Positions 13,041 through 24,126 of a DNA stretch of 64,000 bases are shown here, one piece after another (the stretch's first letter is position 1; each line of letters begins with the position of its first letter). A program made the position numbers and the translations under genes. The stretch covers positions 33,529,885 through 33,593,884 of the forward strand of contig NC_133776.1 of NCBI RefSeq assembly GCF_003597395.2. Direction: 5' to 3'. The DNA is from Chelonoidis abingdonii. Its lineage: Eukaryota > Chordata > Testudines > Testudinidae. The notes beneath the pieces were generated by a model, which worked only from the letters and a program-made list of their open reading frames with translations, did not search any database and was not told the origin of the DNA.

Positions 13041-13079
13041 AAAGATGGTTACTCACCTTTGTAACTGTTGTTCTTCGAG

Positions 13080-13285
13080 ATGTGTTGCTCATATCCATTC
13101 CAGTTGGGTGTGCGCATGCCGCGTGCACGTTCGTCGGAAGATTTTTACCCTAGCAACACTCGGTGGGTCGGCTGGGCGCCCCCTGGGAGTGGCGCCGCTA
13201 TGGTGCCGGATATATACCCCTGCCGACCCATCCGCCCCTCAGTTCCTTCTTGCCGGCTACTCCGACAGTGGGGAAGGAGGACGGA
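13080..13285 (+). repeat. DIRS A left inverted terminal repeat
   Basis: About 200 bp matching the right repeat (17690-17890) in inverse orientation. Shared landmarks are GTGCACGTTCGTCGGAAGAT, the CTAGCAACACTC block, a GGATATATACC TATA-like element, and CCGACCCATCCGCCCCT before AGTTCCTTCTT. Confidence 0.88.
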
Positions 13286-13287
13286 TT

Positions 13288-13395
13288 TGGAATGGATATG
13301 AGCAACACATCTCAAAGAAAAACAGTTACAAAGATGAGTAATCGTCTTTTCTTCTTCGAGTGCTTGCTCATATCCTTTCCAGTTAGGTGATTCCC
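13288..13395. repeat. DIRS A internal complementary region
   Basis: The first half (to about 13338) is an inverted copy of the element's own left outer end: TGGAATGGATATGAGCAACA ... ACAGTTACAAAGATGAGTAA mirrors 13044-13105. The second half (13339-13395, CTTCTTCGAGTGCTTGCTCA ... CCAGTTAGGTG) is complementary to the right outer end (17868-17905). A segment that joins complements of both ends is the hallmark DIRS structure thought to template the circular DNA intermediate. Confidence 0.85.
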
Positions 13396-13404
13396 AAGTC
13401 TTAC

Positions 13405-14760
13405 CTAGGCGGTGGGGTTGGAGTGAGATGTTGCGGAATGTAAGACTGCAGAGCCAAAGGCAGCATCGTCTCTGGACTCCTGGACCAGTGCGTAGTGTGA
13501 TGCAAAGGTGTGGATGGAAGACCAGGTAGCCGCGCGACATATTTCCTGGATAGGAACATGGGCCAGGAAAGCAGCAGATGAGGCTTGAGCCCACGTAGAA
13601 CTGCCGGTGAGATGGCCAGTGGGAATGCGAGCCAAGTCATAGCATGTCCGGATACAGGATGTCACTCAAGATGAAATTCGTTGGGAAGAGACAGGCATGC
13701 CCTTCATGCGCTCTGCGACAGCTACAAAGAGCTGAGGCGAGCGTCGGAAGGGTTTGGTCCTCTTGATATAAAAGGCGAGAGCCCTGCGGACTTCCTAGGT
13801 ATGTAGCCTTTGTTCCTGACGCAATGAGTGTGGCTTCGGGAAAAAGACTGGCAGAAAGATGTCTTGATTAATGTGGAAGGCAGAGACCACTTTAGGAAGG
13901 AATGCCAGGTGAGGTCGCAGCTGTATCTTGTCCTTGCAGAATACTGTATACGGGGGATCCGCAGTCAAAGCTCGGAGTTCCGAGACTCGTCTAGCCAAGG
14001 TGATAGCGATGAGGAAGGCTGTCTTCTAGGAAAGGTACAGCAGCGAGCATGTGGCTAAAGGCTCAAATGGGGGATCCATAAGTCTAGCCAACACCAGGTT
14101 TAGATCCCAGGTAGGGGTCGGGCGCTTGACCTGAGGGTACAGCCGCTCCAAGCCTTTGAGGAATCTGGAAACTATGGAGTAAGAAAAGATTGAACTGCCA
14201 GTTTCCCCAGGGTGGAAGGCGGAAATAGCTACAAGATACACCCTTATAGAAGAGATTGCCAGGCGCTGCTCCTTGAGGGACCATAAATAGTCCAAGATAA
14301 TGGGGACTGATACACCTTTGGGGATAGAGTTACCCTGAGCGCACCAGTGGGAGGAGCGCTTCCACTTGGCGAGATATGTCGTTTGCGTGGAAGACTTTCT
14401 GCTTCCCAGCAGCACCTGTTGTACTGAGGTGGAACAACGCAACTCAGATTGGCTCAACCAGACAGCAGCTATGCTATCAGATGAAGGGGCTGCAGGTCCG
14501 GATGGTGAAGCCTGCCGAAGTCCTGTGTTATGAGGTCTGGGCATAGTGGCAAGGGGATTGGGTCTGCCACAGAGAGGTCAAGCAACAGGGTGTACCAATG
14601 CTGTCTCGGCCATGCCGGAGCGACCAGGATTAGATGGGCTCTGTCCCTGCGGAGCTTGAGTAGCACTCTGTGGACGAGAGGAAAGGCATAAAATGTGTGT
14701 CCCTTCCACAGAATTAGGAATGTGTCCGAGAGGGAGCCCGGGGAGCGACCTTGCAGGGAG
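13405..14760 (-). pseudogene. DIRS A tyrosine recombinase pseudogene
   Basis: The N-terminal SAM-like DNA-binding part is read at 14026-14544 (STQTTYLAKWKRSSHWC, ISSIRVYLVAISAFHPGE). The catalytic part follows in other frames: RRVSELRAL (13795-13998) holds the first conserved Arg, and WAQASSAAFLAHVPIQEICR with FASHYAL (13405-13665) forms the C-terminal box with a candidate nucleophile Tyr. The H-x-x-R box has Trp where Arg is expected (STWAQ), a change that C-to-T decay of CGG would give. Several frameshifts make it inactive. This enzyme class would integrate the circular cDNA. Confidence 0.82.
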
Positions 14761-14877
14761 CAGAAAACCTAGCATTTCCTGTTCTCCCGGGAGGCAAAGA
14801 GGTCTATGTGGGGAAACCCCTACTTCTGGAAGACAGAATGGAGAATGTCCTTGTGAGAAAGAAAGGATCTGCTCAGT

Positions 14878-16150
14878 TCATCTGCCAGTGTTCCGGACTC
14901 CTGGGAGAAAAGACGCTACCAGGTCTATTGAGTGGGCTATGCAAAAGTCCCATAGTTGCATCGCCTCCTGACAAAGGGGGGAAGATCGTGTCCCTCCCTG
15001 CTTGTTTATGTAATACATGGCCGTTGTGTTGTCTGTGAACACTGCAACACAACGACCCTGTAGATGGCGCTGGAACGCTTCGCATGCCAGTCGGACTGCT
15101 CTCATTTCTGACATTTCTGTGTAACGCCAACTCCCGAGATGACCAAAGACCTTGAGTGCGAAGGTGCCCTAGGTGAGCACCCCAGCCAAGAGATGACAAG
15201 TCCGTTGTTAGGGATGCGGAATGCTGTGGTGGATGGAAGGGCAGACCTGCACACACTAGGGATGGCGTCAGCCACCAGTCGAGGGAGCCGAGGATGCTCG
15301 GTGCAATTGTGAGTACAATATCTATGGTGTCTCTGCCTGGACGGTAGGCTGAGGTGAGCCAAGTCTGAAAGGGACGCACGCGCAGTCTGGCGTGCTTTGT
15401 CATGAATGTGCATGCAACCATGTGCCGAGGAGACCAAGGCAGGTGTGAGCTGAGGTTGTCGGGAAACTTTAAAGTCTTTGTATAAGCGAGACTATTGCCT
15501 GAAAACGAGGTAGAGGCAAACTGGCCGTTGCAAGATTGGAGTCCAGAGTGGCCCTGATGAACTCTATCCTTTGCGTAGGCACTAGAGTAGATTTTTCCAA
15601 ATTGAATATCAGGCCTAGATGTGTGAATAGGTTCTTGATGATGCTCACATGACTGGTGACTTGTGCCTCGGTGGTCCCTCGAATAAGCCAATCGTCGAGG
15701 TATGGGAAGACATGTATTCGACAACGATGGAGGGAAGCGGCGACTACCGCCATACACTTCGTGAATACCCGAGGGGCTGCGGAAAGTCCAAAGGGAAGGA
15801 CCGTAAATTGATAGTGTTGATGATTCACCACAAAGTGTAGATACTATCTGTGGAAATATGCATCCTTTACATCGAGAACGGCATACCAATCTCCGGGATC
15901 CAGGGAAGGGATGATGGTCCCCAGGGATATCATGCGGAACTTGAACTTTTTCATGAATTTGTTCAGTCGTCGCAGGTCTAGGATAGGCCGGAGGCCCCCA
16001 TTTCGCCTTGGGGATTAGAAAATATCAGGAATAAAACCCCTTACCCCTTAATTCCTTCGGTACCTCCTCTATAGCTCCCATTGTAAGGAGCCTCCGAACC
16101 TCTTGCAGGAGGAGTTGCTCATGAGAGGGGTCCCTGAAGAGGGACGAGGA
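14878..16150 (-). pseudogene. DIRS A reverse transcriptase-RNase H pseudogene
   Basis: RT begins with QEVRRLLTMGAIEEVP (about 16060-16110), goes through AVLDVKDAYFH (motif A, near 15860) and QFTVLPFGLSAAPRVFTKCM (motif B), and has YLDDWLI (motif C, the active-site Asp pair) near 15700. RNase H is at 14878-15114 with VFTDNTTAMYYINKQGG. An in-frame stop follows motif A and the frame shifts between RT and RNase H. A 338-aa open frame at 14873-15889 overlaps it but is only an alternate frame. Confidence 0.85.
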
Positions 16151-17578
16151 GGGGGGTTGAGAGGGAGGGGGTGAAATAAACTGAAGATGGTATCCAAACT
16201 CCACTGTGCGTAGGACCCAAAGATCCGAGGTTAATCGGGACCATGCAGGGAGGAACGGGGAAAGGCGGTTGTAAAACTGAAAAGGATCCTGGGACACAAT
16301 TGGTACACTGCTCTCGGGCGCACTCTCAAAAGTTTGATTTGGGTCCTGCTGTTGGCTTGGTGGGACCAGAATTGATACCCCCTTGAGGTCCAGACTGACG
16401 TCTGCGGTTGGTACGACCTCGCCTTCTGGTAAAGTCTTGTCTTGGCCTAGACGGGGGTAAGGGCGCTGAGGTTGGGAGCGGAAGGATCTTCTTTGAGTCT
16501 GTGGCGTACGCATTCCGAGCGAACGCATAATTATGCGATTGTCTTTCAGACTCTGTAGCCTAGGGTCTGTTTTCTGTGAGAATAAGCCCTGGCCATCAAA
16601 TGGTAAGTCTTGTATAGTGTGCTGAAGTTCAGGTGGCAGGCCTGACACTTGCAGCCATGATATACGTCGCATGGCGATTCCAGAGGCGACCGTTCTAGCT
16701 GCCGAATCGGCGGCGTCTAGCGAGGCCTGTAGGGAGGTCCGTGCTACTTTCTTTCCTTCCTTCAATAATGTTGTAAATTCCTGGCGAGAGTCTTGCGGGA
16801 CCAGCTCTGTGAATTTCCCTACCGCCTCCCAGGTGTTGTAATTGTATCTACTCAGCAGGGCTTGTTGATTTGCTACCCTGAGTTGGAGGCCTCCCGCAGA
16901 ACAGATTTTCCGTCCCAATAAATCCATTCACCTAGCCTCCCCTGATTTAGGTGCATGGGCTTGTTGGCCGTGGCGCTCCCGCTCATTGACGGACTGTACA
17001 ACCAATGAACAGGGAGTGGGGTGCACATATAAGTATTCATACCCTTTGGAGGGCACCACGTATTTCCATTCGACCCTTCTGGCTGTGGGCGGGATAGATG
17101 CTGGGGATTGCCAGATGGTGTCTGCCTTAGCCTGGATCGAATGAACGAACAGCAGGGCCACTCTGGTTGGTGCCTCCGCCAACAATATACTTACCACCGG
17201 GTCCTCCACCTCTAGAACTTCCTCTACTGGCAAGATGATATTCTGGACCGCCACAGGAGGTCCTGGTGTGACCTGAGGTCAATTGGAGGCGGGCCCGATG
17301 ACGATGTCCCCGCTACTGCTTCATCCGGAGAAGAAGAAGATGAAATTCCCGGGACGAGTGGGCTCCTTTTTCGTCCGGGGCTTGAAAGCCTTGCAGATGC
17401 GGCACTTGTCTGCGAGGTGGGATTCGCCCAAGCACTTGAGACAGGAGTTGTGAGGGTCTCCTGTAGGCATCGGCCTATGACAGGCCGAGCACGGTTTGAA
17501 GCCCGGTGAACCGGGCATGAGTCCCGGTACCAGGTGAGGGGAAGGGGCTAATCCCCGATCCCTCTTAACTATATACAA
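16025..17578 (-). pseudogene. DIRS A gag pseudogene
   Basis: A single reading frame runs from 17578 to 16025 and is broken by only three stops, at 17321-17323, 17279-17281 and 16928-16930, all TGA. The start has a Cys/His-rich segment (CSACHRPMPTGDPHNSCLKC, then ADKCRICKAF) typical of DIRS gag. The middle (KVARTSLQASLDAADSAART, ASGIAMRR) and the segment LQHTIQDLPFDGQGLF match the gag of copies B and C. The frame continues without a break into the start of RT. Each stop could be one CpG-to-TpG change away from Arg (CGA), so this copy decayed mainly by methylation-linked mutation. Confidence 0.8.
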
Positions 17579-17689
17579 TAACTACTACAAAGAACTAATA
17601 AAACTCACTAGAAATATAGAATATTGAACTATATACACAATAATGGTTAGAAACGAGCGAATAGCTAGGGAGGTGGAGATCAGCTAAGC

Positions 17690-17905
17690 CGCACTCCACT
17701 GTTCCAACGACCGACACAGGCGGTAAGAAGGAACTAAGGGGCGGATGGGTCGGCAGGGGTATATATCCGGCACCACAGCGGTGCCAGTCAAGGGGGCGCC
17801 CTGCTGATCCACTGAGTGTTGCTAGGGTAAAAATCTTCCGACGAACGTGCACGCGGCGCACGCACACCTAACTGGAATGGATATGAGCAAACAACCGAAG
17901 AAAAA
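17690..17905 (-). repeat. DIRS A right inverted terminal repeat and outer end
   Basis: Inverse counterpart of 13080-13285. On the minus strand it contains GTGCACGTTCGTCGGAAGAT and GCCGGATATATACC, the latter a plausible TATA element for element transcription since this is the 5' end in the sense direction. The outer end is TGGAATGGATATGAGCAAAC. Confidence 0.85.
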
Positions 17906-19390
17906 CTTCAATTTCTTCCACCAATTCTCTCTTGAAAATTCACTTTTGTTTAGTTCTCAAGGATTGTACCATCCAATGATATTGGAATACTATGAACATC
18001 CAGTGTAGGCCAAGGGTCACATTAGATCAAATGGTGACATTCAAAGAACAGATCAAAAAAAGTGAACTCCAGGAACTGTGTACTCCAGAAACTGACCCCA
18101 AAACACTGACCAGCCAGGCTGGCCCTGTGTTACTCAGCTGCAGAGTACAGTGCTCCAGTAAGATGATGTTCAATTCAGGCACATGACATTGATATTGCAC
18201 TCCATTAATCCTGTAGAATAATCACTGGGACTTTGAAATCAATTCCCATACTGTCACTATACTACCCCTGGGGGATTTCGCCAATATCAGTGAAGTGAGA
18301 TGCCTTCAGTAAAAAAAAAGATGACAAAAAAAGGTGCATTGTACAAGACATCCACTGCAAGGATAGATTCCACCATCCAAGAGGTAGAAGCCCAGAAAGA
18401 CCTTTGCCTCTGAAAATCTCTTACCACAAAATACTTTGTAGTCTTTGATGGAGGTAACAAAATAGCTGGATATGTATATGATCTTGGAAAAACTGGTTCC
18501 TTCAGAACAAAATCCCAAAGGCACTGACCTTGAATTAGTATACTAGCATAATCTAAATCGAATGAGAGGTAGAGTGGCAAAGCCTGGTGAGAATCTGAGG
18601 GGAAGACTGGGACTGAGAACCAAAAGGGTAGGGAGGAGCATGTGAAGACAGACTGGACAAGAATCTGGGATGCAGGGAGGAAAACTGGCACTGACTCAGC
18701 AAAGAGAATGGATGAGATTGGATGAGGCATCCATGAAGGGATAACAGAACTGGGAACCAGTGAGAACAGGGAAATATGTGGGGGGGGGGGGGCACTACTG
18801 GAGATCTGAGTTGGGGAGAGTGACAGATCAAATGAGGAGACAGGAACGAAGAGAGTGGAATTGGTTGGGTAAGAAGAATGGGACTGCAACAAGGAGCCAG
18901 GGATTGGGGAGAAAGACTGGAGACAAAGACAGGTTAGCAGGGATCCCTGCCTGATTCAATGCATAGGTTGGACCTGCTTCGGGGATGAATTAAGGTTGTA
19001 GAGTAAAGGTGACTTAAGTGTAGGATTCCTGCTTCATTTATTGCAGCAGTTGGAAGGTGGTTAGTGACTCTGGCACAGGACTGTGGGAAAGGAAAGGATG
19101 GTGTCCTGGAGAACTGGATCCTATACTTGTCTCTGTCACAGGAATTCCTATGTGATGCTATATAAGTGGCTTAAACCAAACTTTTTAAAGGTGGTCACTC
19201 ACTGTATTCCTTATTTTCTGGGTAATGAGATGTTGGGATTTGATTTGTGGAAGTCCTGAGCACTCTCTTCTCCAATTGACATCAGTGGAAGCTGTGCTTG
19301 AATACATGAAGTACCATATAAAAGCTAAGTACTCTGAAAAATCAGATTCTAGGTTTCTCAGATCAGACACCCAAAACTAGTAAATACCTT
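17906..19390. other. Intron 3, purine-rich stretch, no gene
   Basis: The plus strand is strongly purine-rich from about 18560 to 18940 and includes a G-run near 18780-18792. This bias creates a 201-aa open frame on the other strand, which has no domain and is not a gene. The rest is ordinary AT-rich intron. Confidence 0.6.
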
Positions 19391-19500
19391 TAATTTCAAT
19401 CTCTCTGCATTGCATTCCCCATCTGTACAGTGGGAATAATAATATCCCCTCATCCCACAGGAGTCATGTGAAAATAAATTCACTAATGTTTGAGAAACAA
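19391..19500 (+). mobile_element. MIR (CORE-SINE) 3' half
   Basis: CCCCATCTGTACAGTGGGAA followed by TAATAATATC, CCTCAT and AGGAGTCATGTGAA matches the conserved 3' half of MIR, an ancient amniote SINE. Its age fits its decay. Confidence 0.65.
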
Positions 19501-20215
19501 TCATACTATAGTGGTGAGCTCCTGGAGAAGCCTTGAGGCAAATTAATAATTTAGTCTTCAGAACAGGGTTTGCCTAGTGTGCAGTAAATAAGGCATGGGC
19601 TACACATTGAAAAACAAGGAGAATACACAATATTGAATTGCCTTATTAATTGAGCACCTTTCATTCTGTGCACTGAATGAGGAGACCTGTGGAAACATTA
19701 GCATGTGATCATGTAATTAAAGACAATTGTGGTACCTATGCACAAAGGGGCCGAATTAAGATTGTACAAACAACTTTAATTCTGGCACTTCCTAACTTTT
19801 GAGTGCTTGACCTGAAAACCTTAACAACATTATTTTAGCTTAGTTTTTCTACGTAACATATAAAAACAGAAACCAACATATTACACAAATAACTTTGCTA
19901 TTCATTTATCTACCCTTTGTCTGACAATCTTTTCCCACATACTAACTTCAATTTTAATCTCGTCATGTTTTATAAACCTGTAAAATACCATGCACCATTA
20001 TGACATTATATACAAAAAGTAAATAATACTATTTAATTGTCTGCATGCAAATGTATTTCTTGAACCAATTTAATGTCACTCTTAACTATGCTTGCGGCAA
20101 GTGGACTCAATTCCTTCCTCAGCTATCCAAGCACACTACCTATTGACTTCAGCGAAGGTTGCACAGCTGTAAATCATGGTAGACTTTGACCAAACATTTA
20201 ACTCTGGATTCTGTT

Positions 20216-20413
20216 ATATTTACACCGCTACCCTGATAGAACGCAACCTGATATAACACGAATTCGGCTATAACGCAGTAAAGCAGCACTCGGGGGGGGC
20301 GGGGCTGCACACTCTGGTGGATCAAAGCAAGTTCGATATAATGCGGTTTCACCTATAATGTAAGATTTTTTGGCTCCTGAGGACAGTGTTATACCGGGGT
20401 AGGGGTGTATTTA
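20216..20413. mobile_element. Tigger-like (TcMar) non-autonomous element
   Basis: Ends are inverted: ACACCGCTACCCTGATAGAA on the left against GTTATACCGGGGTAGGGGTG on the right, each flanked by TA as expected for Tc1/mariner insertion. Internally, GATATAACACGAATTCGGC and AAGTTCGATATAATGCGG repeat a degenerate TATAACG motif. No coding capacity. Confidence 0.7.
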
Positions 20414-20539
20414 AGGAATGAAAAGCAGAATATATACATTTTACTGATCTGTAGAAGTGTCTCTGTTCAGAATGGCCATAGTTAAAAGTACATTAGCAAA
20501 TCTAGCGAACACTGTCACAAATCAGTATACAATTTAGAC

Positions 20540-20731
20540 CAGTGGTCCCCACAAACTTGTTCTGTCACTCCCTCCTTACCTGTAATGGAACCTGTCTGCA
20601 CTGCCTGGGAGCCGCAATTGGAACTGTGGTTGGGGCCCGAGAGCAGAGCTGGGGGGCCCTGCCTCCCTACCCCCCCAAACATTTCTCCACACCCCCCTAC
20701 GGGGGTGCACCCCAGGGGTTGGGGACCATTG
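20540..20731. mobile_element. hAT MITE (CAGTGGTCCCC ends)
   Basis: Inverted ends CAGTGGTCCCCA and TGGGGACCATTG enclose 190 bp of C-rich sequence. The flanking 8-mers ATTTAGAC and ATATAGTT agree at five positions, so the target duplication is decayed at best. It lies 134 bp from exon 3. Confidence 0.65.
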
Positions 20732-20864
20732 ATATAGTTAATAAACGTTAAATTCTACAGAATTTTCCCTAAAGGAAATCAACTGAATGTATTTATAGCT
20801 ACAAACTGTCCAAACACTTTAAGTTTAATTAAACTACTCGTAATGTAAAAAACATTCTACTTAC

Positions 20865-20972
20865 ACTTTAGAAATTGTTTAAGGGTAGAAACATATTCTG
20901 CATATGACTTGGAGTCAGACTTATTAAAATAAAATTCCAACGCAGTGACTGGCTTTGGTGAAATCATAAGTC
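20865..20972 (-). CDS. ATP1B3: ATP1B3 exon 3
   Basis: This 108-nt exon (phase 1 to phase 1) encodes residues 81-115, beginning LMISPKPVTALEF and ending STLKQFLK. The first residue (Gly80) is split with exon 2 and residue 116 is split with exon 4. It contains one N-glycosylation sequon, N96-K-S. The donor is the strong GTAAGT; an earlier GT two bases upstream would break the phase. The acceptor follows a T-rich tract. Confidence 0.95.
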
Positions 20973-21751
20973 CTTTTAAAGAAAAACAAAAAGTAAAAGT
21001 CAGATATTAAACAACTCTTTTCATCCCCACCCTCATTTCTCAGAAAGACATTTTTAAAATTGTAAATAGACTATCTAGCATGGAATTTCAGCATTATCCT
21101 TCTACTGTACAACCATATTTTGAGGGTAGATTTTTAAAATCAATTTTCAACACCAAAATCTAAATTACAGTCTAAATAAAGTTACAATTTAAGTGCAAGC
21201 TATAATAATTAGAATTCATAATAATCAAAACCCAAATGATTGAGAATAGAAAACTTAAAACTGCAGGTGATTAGCTAAAGTATTTTATTGATTACAGTTT
21301 TACTTTGTACTTTCCATATTCAACAGCATTATACCAAGGCTTCTTTCTTTAAAAAGAACATTTTAATTTTTAGACTAGTGCTGAGTAAGACAGTCCAATG
21401 GACAGCTTCCATACCTTCAGTTTACACTCGGTATTTTTACATACTCTTAGTTTCATTATAAATTTGTTACATAATGGAGATACCTTTGTATCTCCTGTGC
21501 ATACTTTTGAAACCTACTAATTTTAAAGTGGTTTATAAAGCCAAACATGCCTTACATAGTAAAACTGGACGCTATTATAATTTTAATTTCAGGGTGACCC
21601 ACAGAGAATAAAAGAGGACTTGCACCTTAAAAAACAAACAAAAAACTTTATAATGTAAACAGATGGCCTGAGAGATCCTCTAGCCAAAAACAAAACCACA
21701 TTGATTGTTCTTTTCACCCTTCTTCCCCACACACCAGAAGTTCAGATTATG
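20973..21751. other. Intron 2, stretch with nothing recognised
   Basis: Very AT-rich intron upstream of exon 3 in gene sense. No repeat family recognised. Confidence 0.6.
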
Positions 21752-22028
21752 GATATGGCTACACTTGGAATTTCAAAGCGCTGCCACAGCAGCGCTGCGG
21801 GAGTGCTGCCGCGGCAGCGCTTTGAAATGTGAGTGTGGTCAGAGCACGTAAACCACATCCTTTACGGGTGTAGCGTGCAGTGCTGGGAGCCGTGCTCCCA
21901 GCGGTGCCACCCTGATTACACTGAGGCTTTACAGCGCTGCATCTTGCAGCACTCAGGGGGGTGTTTTTTCACACCCCTGAGTGTGAAAGTTGCAGTGCTG
22001 TAAAGTGTGAGTGTAGCCAAGCCCTATG
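21752..22028 (-). mobile_element. GC-rich palindromic MITE, copy 1
   Basis: Ends are TGGCTACACTTGG and GAGTGTAGCCA. The interior holds nested palindromes built on CAGCGCTG (for example CAAAGCGCTGCCACAGCAGC near 21775 and CACCCCTGAGTG near 21982). It is the reverse-orientation copy of the element at 23424-23655. Non-coding DNA transposon derivative; superfamily (hAT or Harbinger) uncertain. Confidence 0.75.
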
Positions 22029-23423
22029 TCTACCTTTGAAAACTATAGGCAGCAGCAAAACTAGCAGAATGAGATAGCAAACACTGAAGAAACAAAACTT
22101 GATCTACTGAGGATACAATTTTTATTTGCATAGTTTAAAACGATTTGTTAACCTATATAACTAGAAAAGAAAAATCTTGTAGAATTTTTTGTTTTTTTTA
22201 GTTAAGGGTGTAATATCTACCTGCTCCACTCTTCAATTAAAATCTGAAAAAGGCCACCACACATTTTTTGGTAAACCCAGGAAGACTAGACACACAACAT
22301 TCTTGATATTTCTAAGCTGAAATATTAAACAAGATTTTTTCCCTCCCTCCCTCCCCCAAAAAGGGTGGGGTGGAGGCACTTCTCAGGCCTTCTTTATATA
22401 TCATAAAAAGGAAAAGCAAGTAACAAAATCAGTTTTCCCCTCTCTGTAGGTCACTTTATACATTAAATAATAAATGTATTATATATAAAAAAAAACTTAT
22501 CAGAAAGCATATGGAAAGTACAACTACATAGACCAAATCAGTGATCCACTGCAAGCCCTACGTGAAGACACAGAAAATGGTGCAGTTTTTTTATTATTAT
22601 TATTTTTATAAACAATAGGGAAACAGTTTAGACAAATTAGAAGTTTTTGGAGAAGGAATGAGTTCCAGAGGCTAACATTTTATATATGCCTTTTAAAAAT
22701 GCACTTCTTGACTCATTCACCTTTTCTGTGGGGTTCACAAAAGCACAGGTTCTCCCTCTCACTCCAGCAGCAGTTAGTTAACTATTTCCCAGGGCAAGTC
22801 TTATCTAAATGCCAGTATGACAGTCTGATACATGACACTACAAACCCCATTTTGCATGATGAATGCCATTTTGACCATAAACTGCACTGTACCTTCACTG
22901 TTGCCTTTTAACCTCCATACTGAAGTGGGATTCCATGAGGTGTCAGCAGAGGGCTAACAATGGAGAGCAATCAAGAGTCATTAACCTGGAGGGCATTCTA
23001 TTCAAAAGGACACTCCCTAGGACAATAAGCTAACTGCACCCCAGAACCACCAGTTATCCCAGATGGGGCTGTAACTAAGCAATGTGTAACCTGACAGGAA
23101 CTTGAAACCATGGGGGGAGGGGGCCAAGGGGAGCAGTCACCTGACAGAGGGCACTTGGAACTTTACACAAAGGAGGCTCTCTCAATTTTCAAACTAGACA
23201 TTTTAAGAAAAAAAAAACCAGTACAAGGTGGAAAGATGGAGAAAGAGCAGAGGAGAGCATAGGCACCCTGGAAGGACTGACCAAACTCAAATGGCTCTGT
23301 GTATAAATTTTGGTTGTTTTCTCATAGATCTGTCTCTCTTCTATGCTTTGTCTGTGAGTAAAGTGTGTGACTGGCTTAGAAATTCCTTTATAAAGTCTGT
23401 GATACTTGCTTTAACTCCCACTG
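22029..23423. other. Intron 2, between the two MITE copies
   Basis: AT-rich sequence with short simple stretches (CCCTCCCTCCCTCCCCC near 22341). No gene or recognised repeat. Confidence 0.55.
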
Positions 23424-23655
23424 AGGCCTTGGCTACACTGGCACTTTACAGTGCTGCAACTTTCTCGCTCAGGGATGTGAAAAACCCCTGAGTGCAGCAA
23501 GTTACAGTGCTGTAAAGCGCCAGTGTAAACAGTGCCCCAGTGCTGGGAGCACTCTCTCCCAGCGCTGGTGCTGCGACCACACTCACACTTCAAAGCGCTG
23601 CCGCGGGAGTACTCCCGCAGCAGCGCTGTACACGTGCAAGTGTAGCCATACCCAT
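23424..23655 (+). mobile_element. GC-rich palindromic MITE, copy 2
   Basis: Begins CCTTGGCTACACTGGCACT and ends CAAGTGTAGCCATACCC. Interior landmarks shared with copy 1 in opposite orientation are CACCCCTGAG-type and CAGCGCTG palindromes and CACACTTCAAAGCGCTGCCG. Together the copies form an inverted pair 1.4 kb apart. Confidence 0.75.
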
Positions 23656-23916
23656 AGTGTCCGAAGGGTGAGACAGTAATCCAGAGGATCCACTGTATCA
23701 GAGGAACTCTGCGAGCTATGCAACTGAAACTGGGGAGGCATGCAGAGAACTAGCATTGGTTTCAGAATGGAGTCCTGTATCTTAGAAAGGGTTGCTATAT
23801 CTGCACCCCAAGGGCATGCTAGGAAACCCAGAGCTTGAGAACGTGACTGGATTCTGTCAAGACTAAGGATGTAAATATCATTTTAAAAGTTAATTGTTTA
23901 AATGATTAAACATTTT

Positions 23917-24028
23917 GTCAGATGTATTCACCCACGAAAGCTCATACTCCAATATGTCTGTTAGTCTGTAAGGTGTCACAGGACTCTGCTGCTTTTACAG
24001 ATCCAGACTAACACGGCTACCTCTTTGA
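23917..24028 (+). mobile_element. Abundant turtle repeat, Penelope-like candidate, truncated copy
   Basis: Reads CACCCACGAAAGCTCATACT, then TGTTAGTCTGTAAGGTGTCA and CAGATCCAGACTAACACGGC. The same blocks occur on the other strand at 42470-42605. The stem arm expected before CACCCACGAAAG is deleted here, so the hammerhead-like fold of the other copy is absent. Assignment to Penelope-like elements is from memory of similar reptile repeats and is tentative. Confidence 0.5.
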
Positions 24029-24126
24029 TGCTTAATCTTAAAAGAGACATTGCAAAAGGCATGGTGTACAACCACTTTTAAATCTACCTTCCTTCACATC
24101 ACCCCCAAGCAATTCACAGCCTACAT

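Larger units (their letters stand above)
13041..17905 (-). mobile_element. DIRS-type tyrosine-recombinase retrotransposon A, near complete
   Basis: Sense is the minus strand (the same as ATP1B3): 5' inverted terminal repeat, gag, reverse transcriptase, RNase H, tyrosine recombinase, internal complementary region, 3' inverted terminal repeat. Absence of LTRs, inverted ends, a tyrosine recombinase instead of an integrase and YLDDW at the RT active site together define the DIRS order. Length is 4.9 kb. All reading frames carry stops or frameshifts, many of them TGA stops expected from CGA decay. No target-site duplication is expected for this class, because integration is by recombination. Confidence 0.9.

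Noticed and set aside
14873..15889. 338-aa open frame inside DIRS A
   Set aside because: It is an alternate frame of the RT-RNase H region. The RT motifs (LPFGL, YLDDW) and RNase H (FTDNTTAMYY) lie in other frames over the same DNA.
18287..18892. 201-aa open frame on the minus strand
   Set aside because: It is opposite a purine-rich tract, is dominated by Ser, Pro, Phe and Leu, has no domain and no splice context. Composition explains it.
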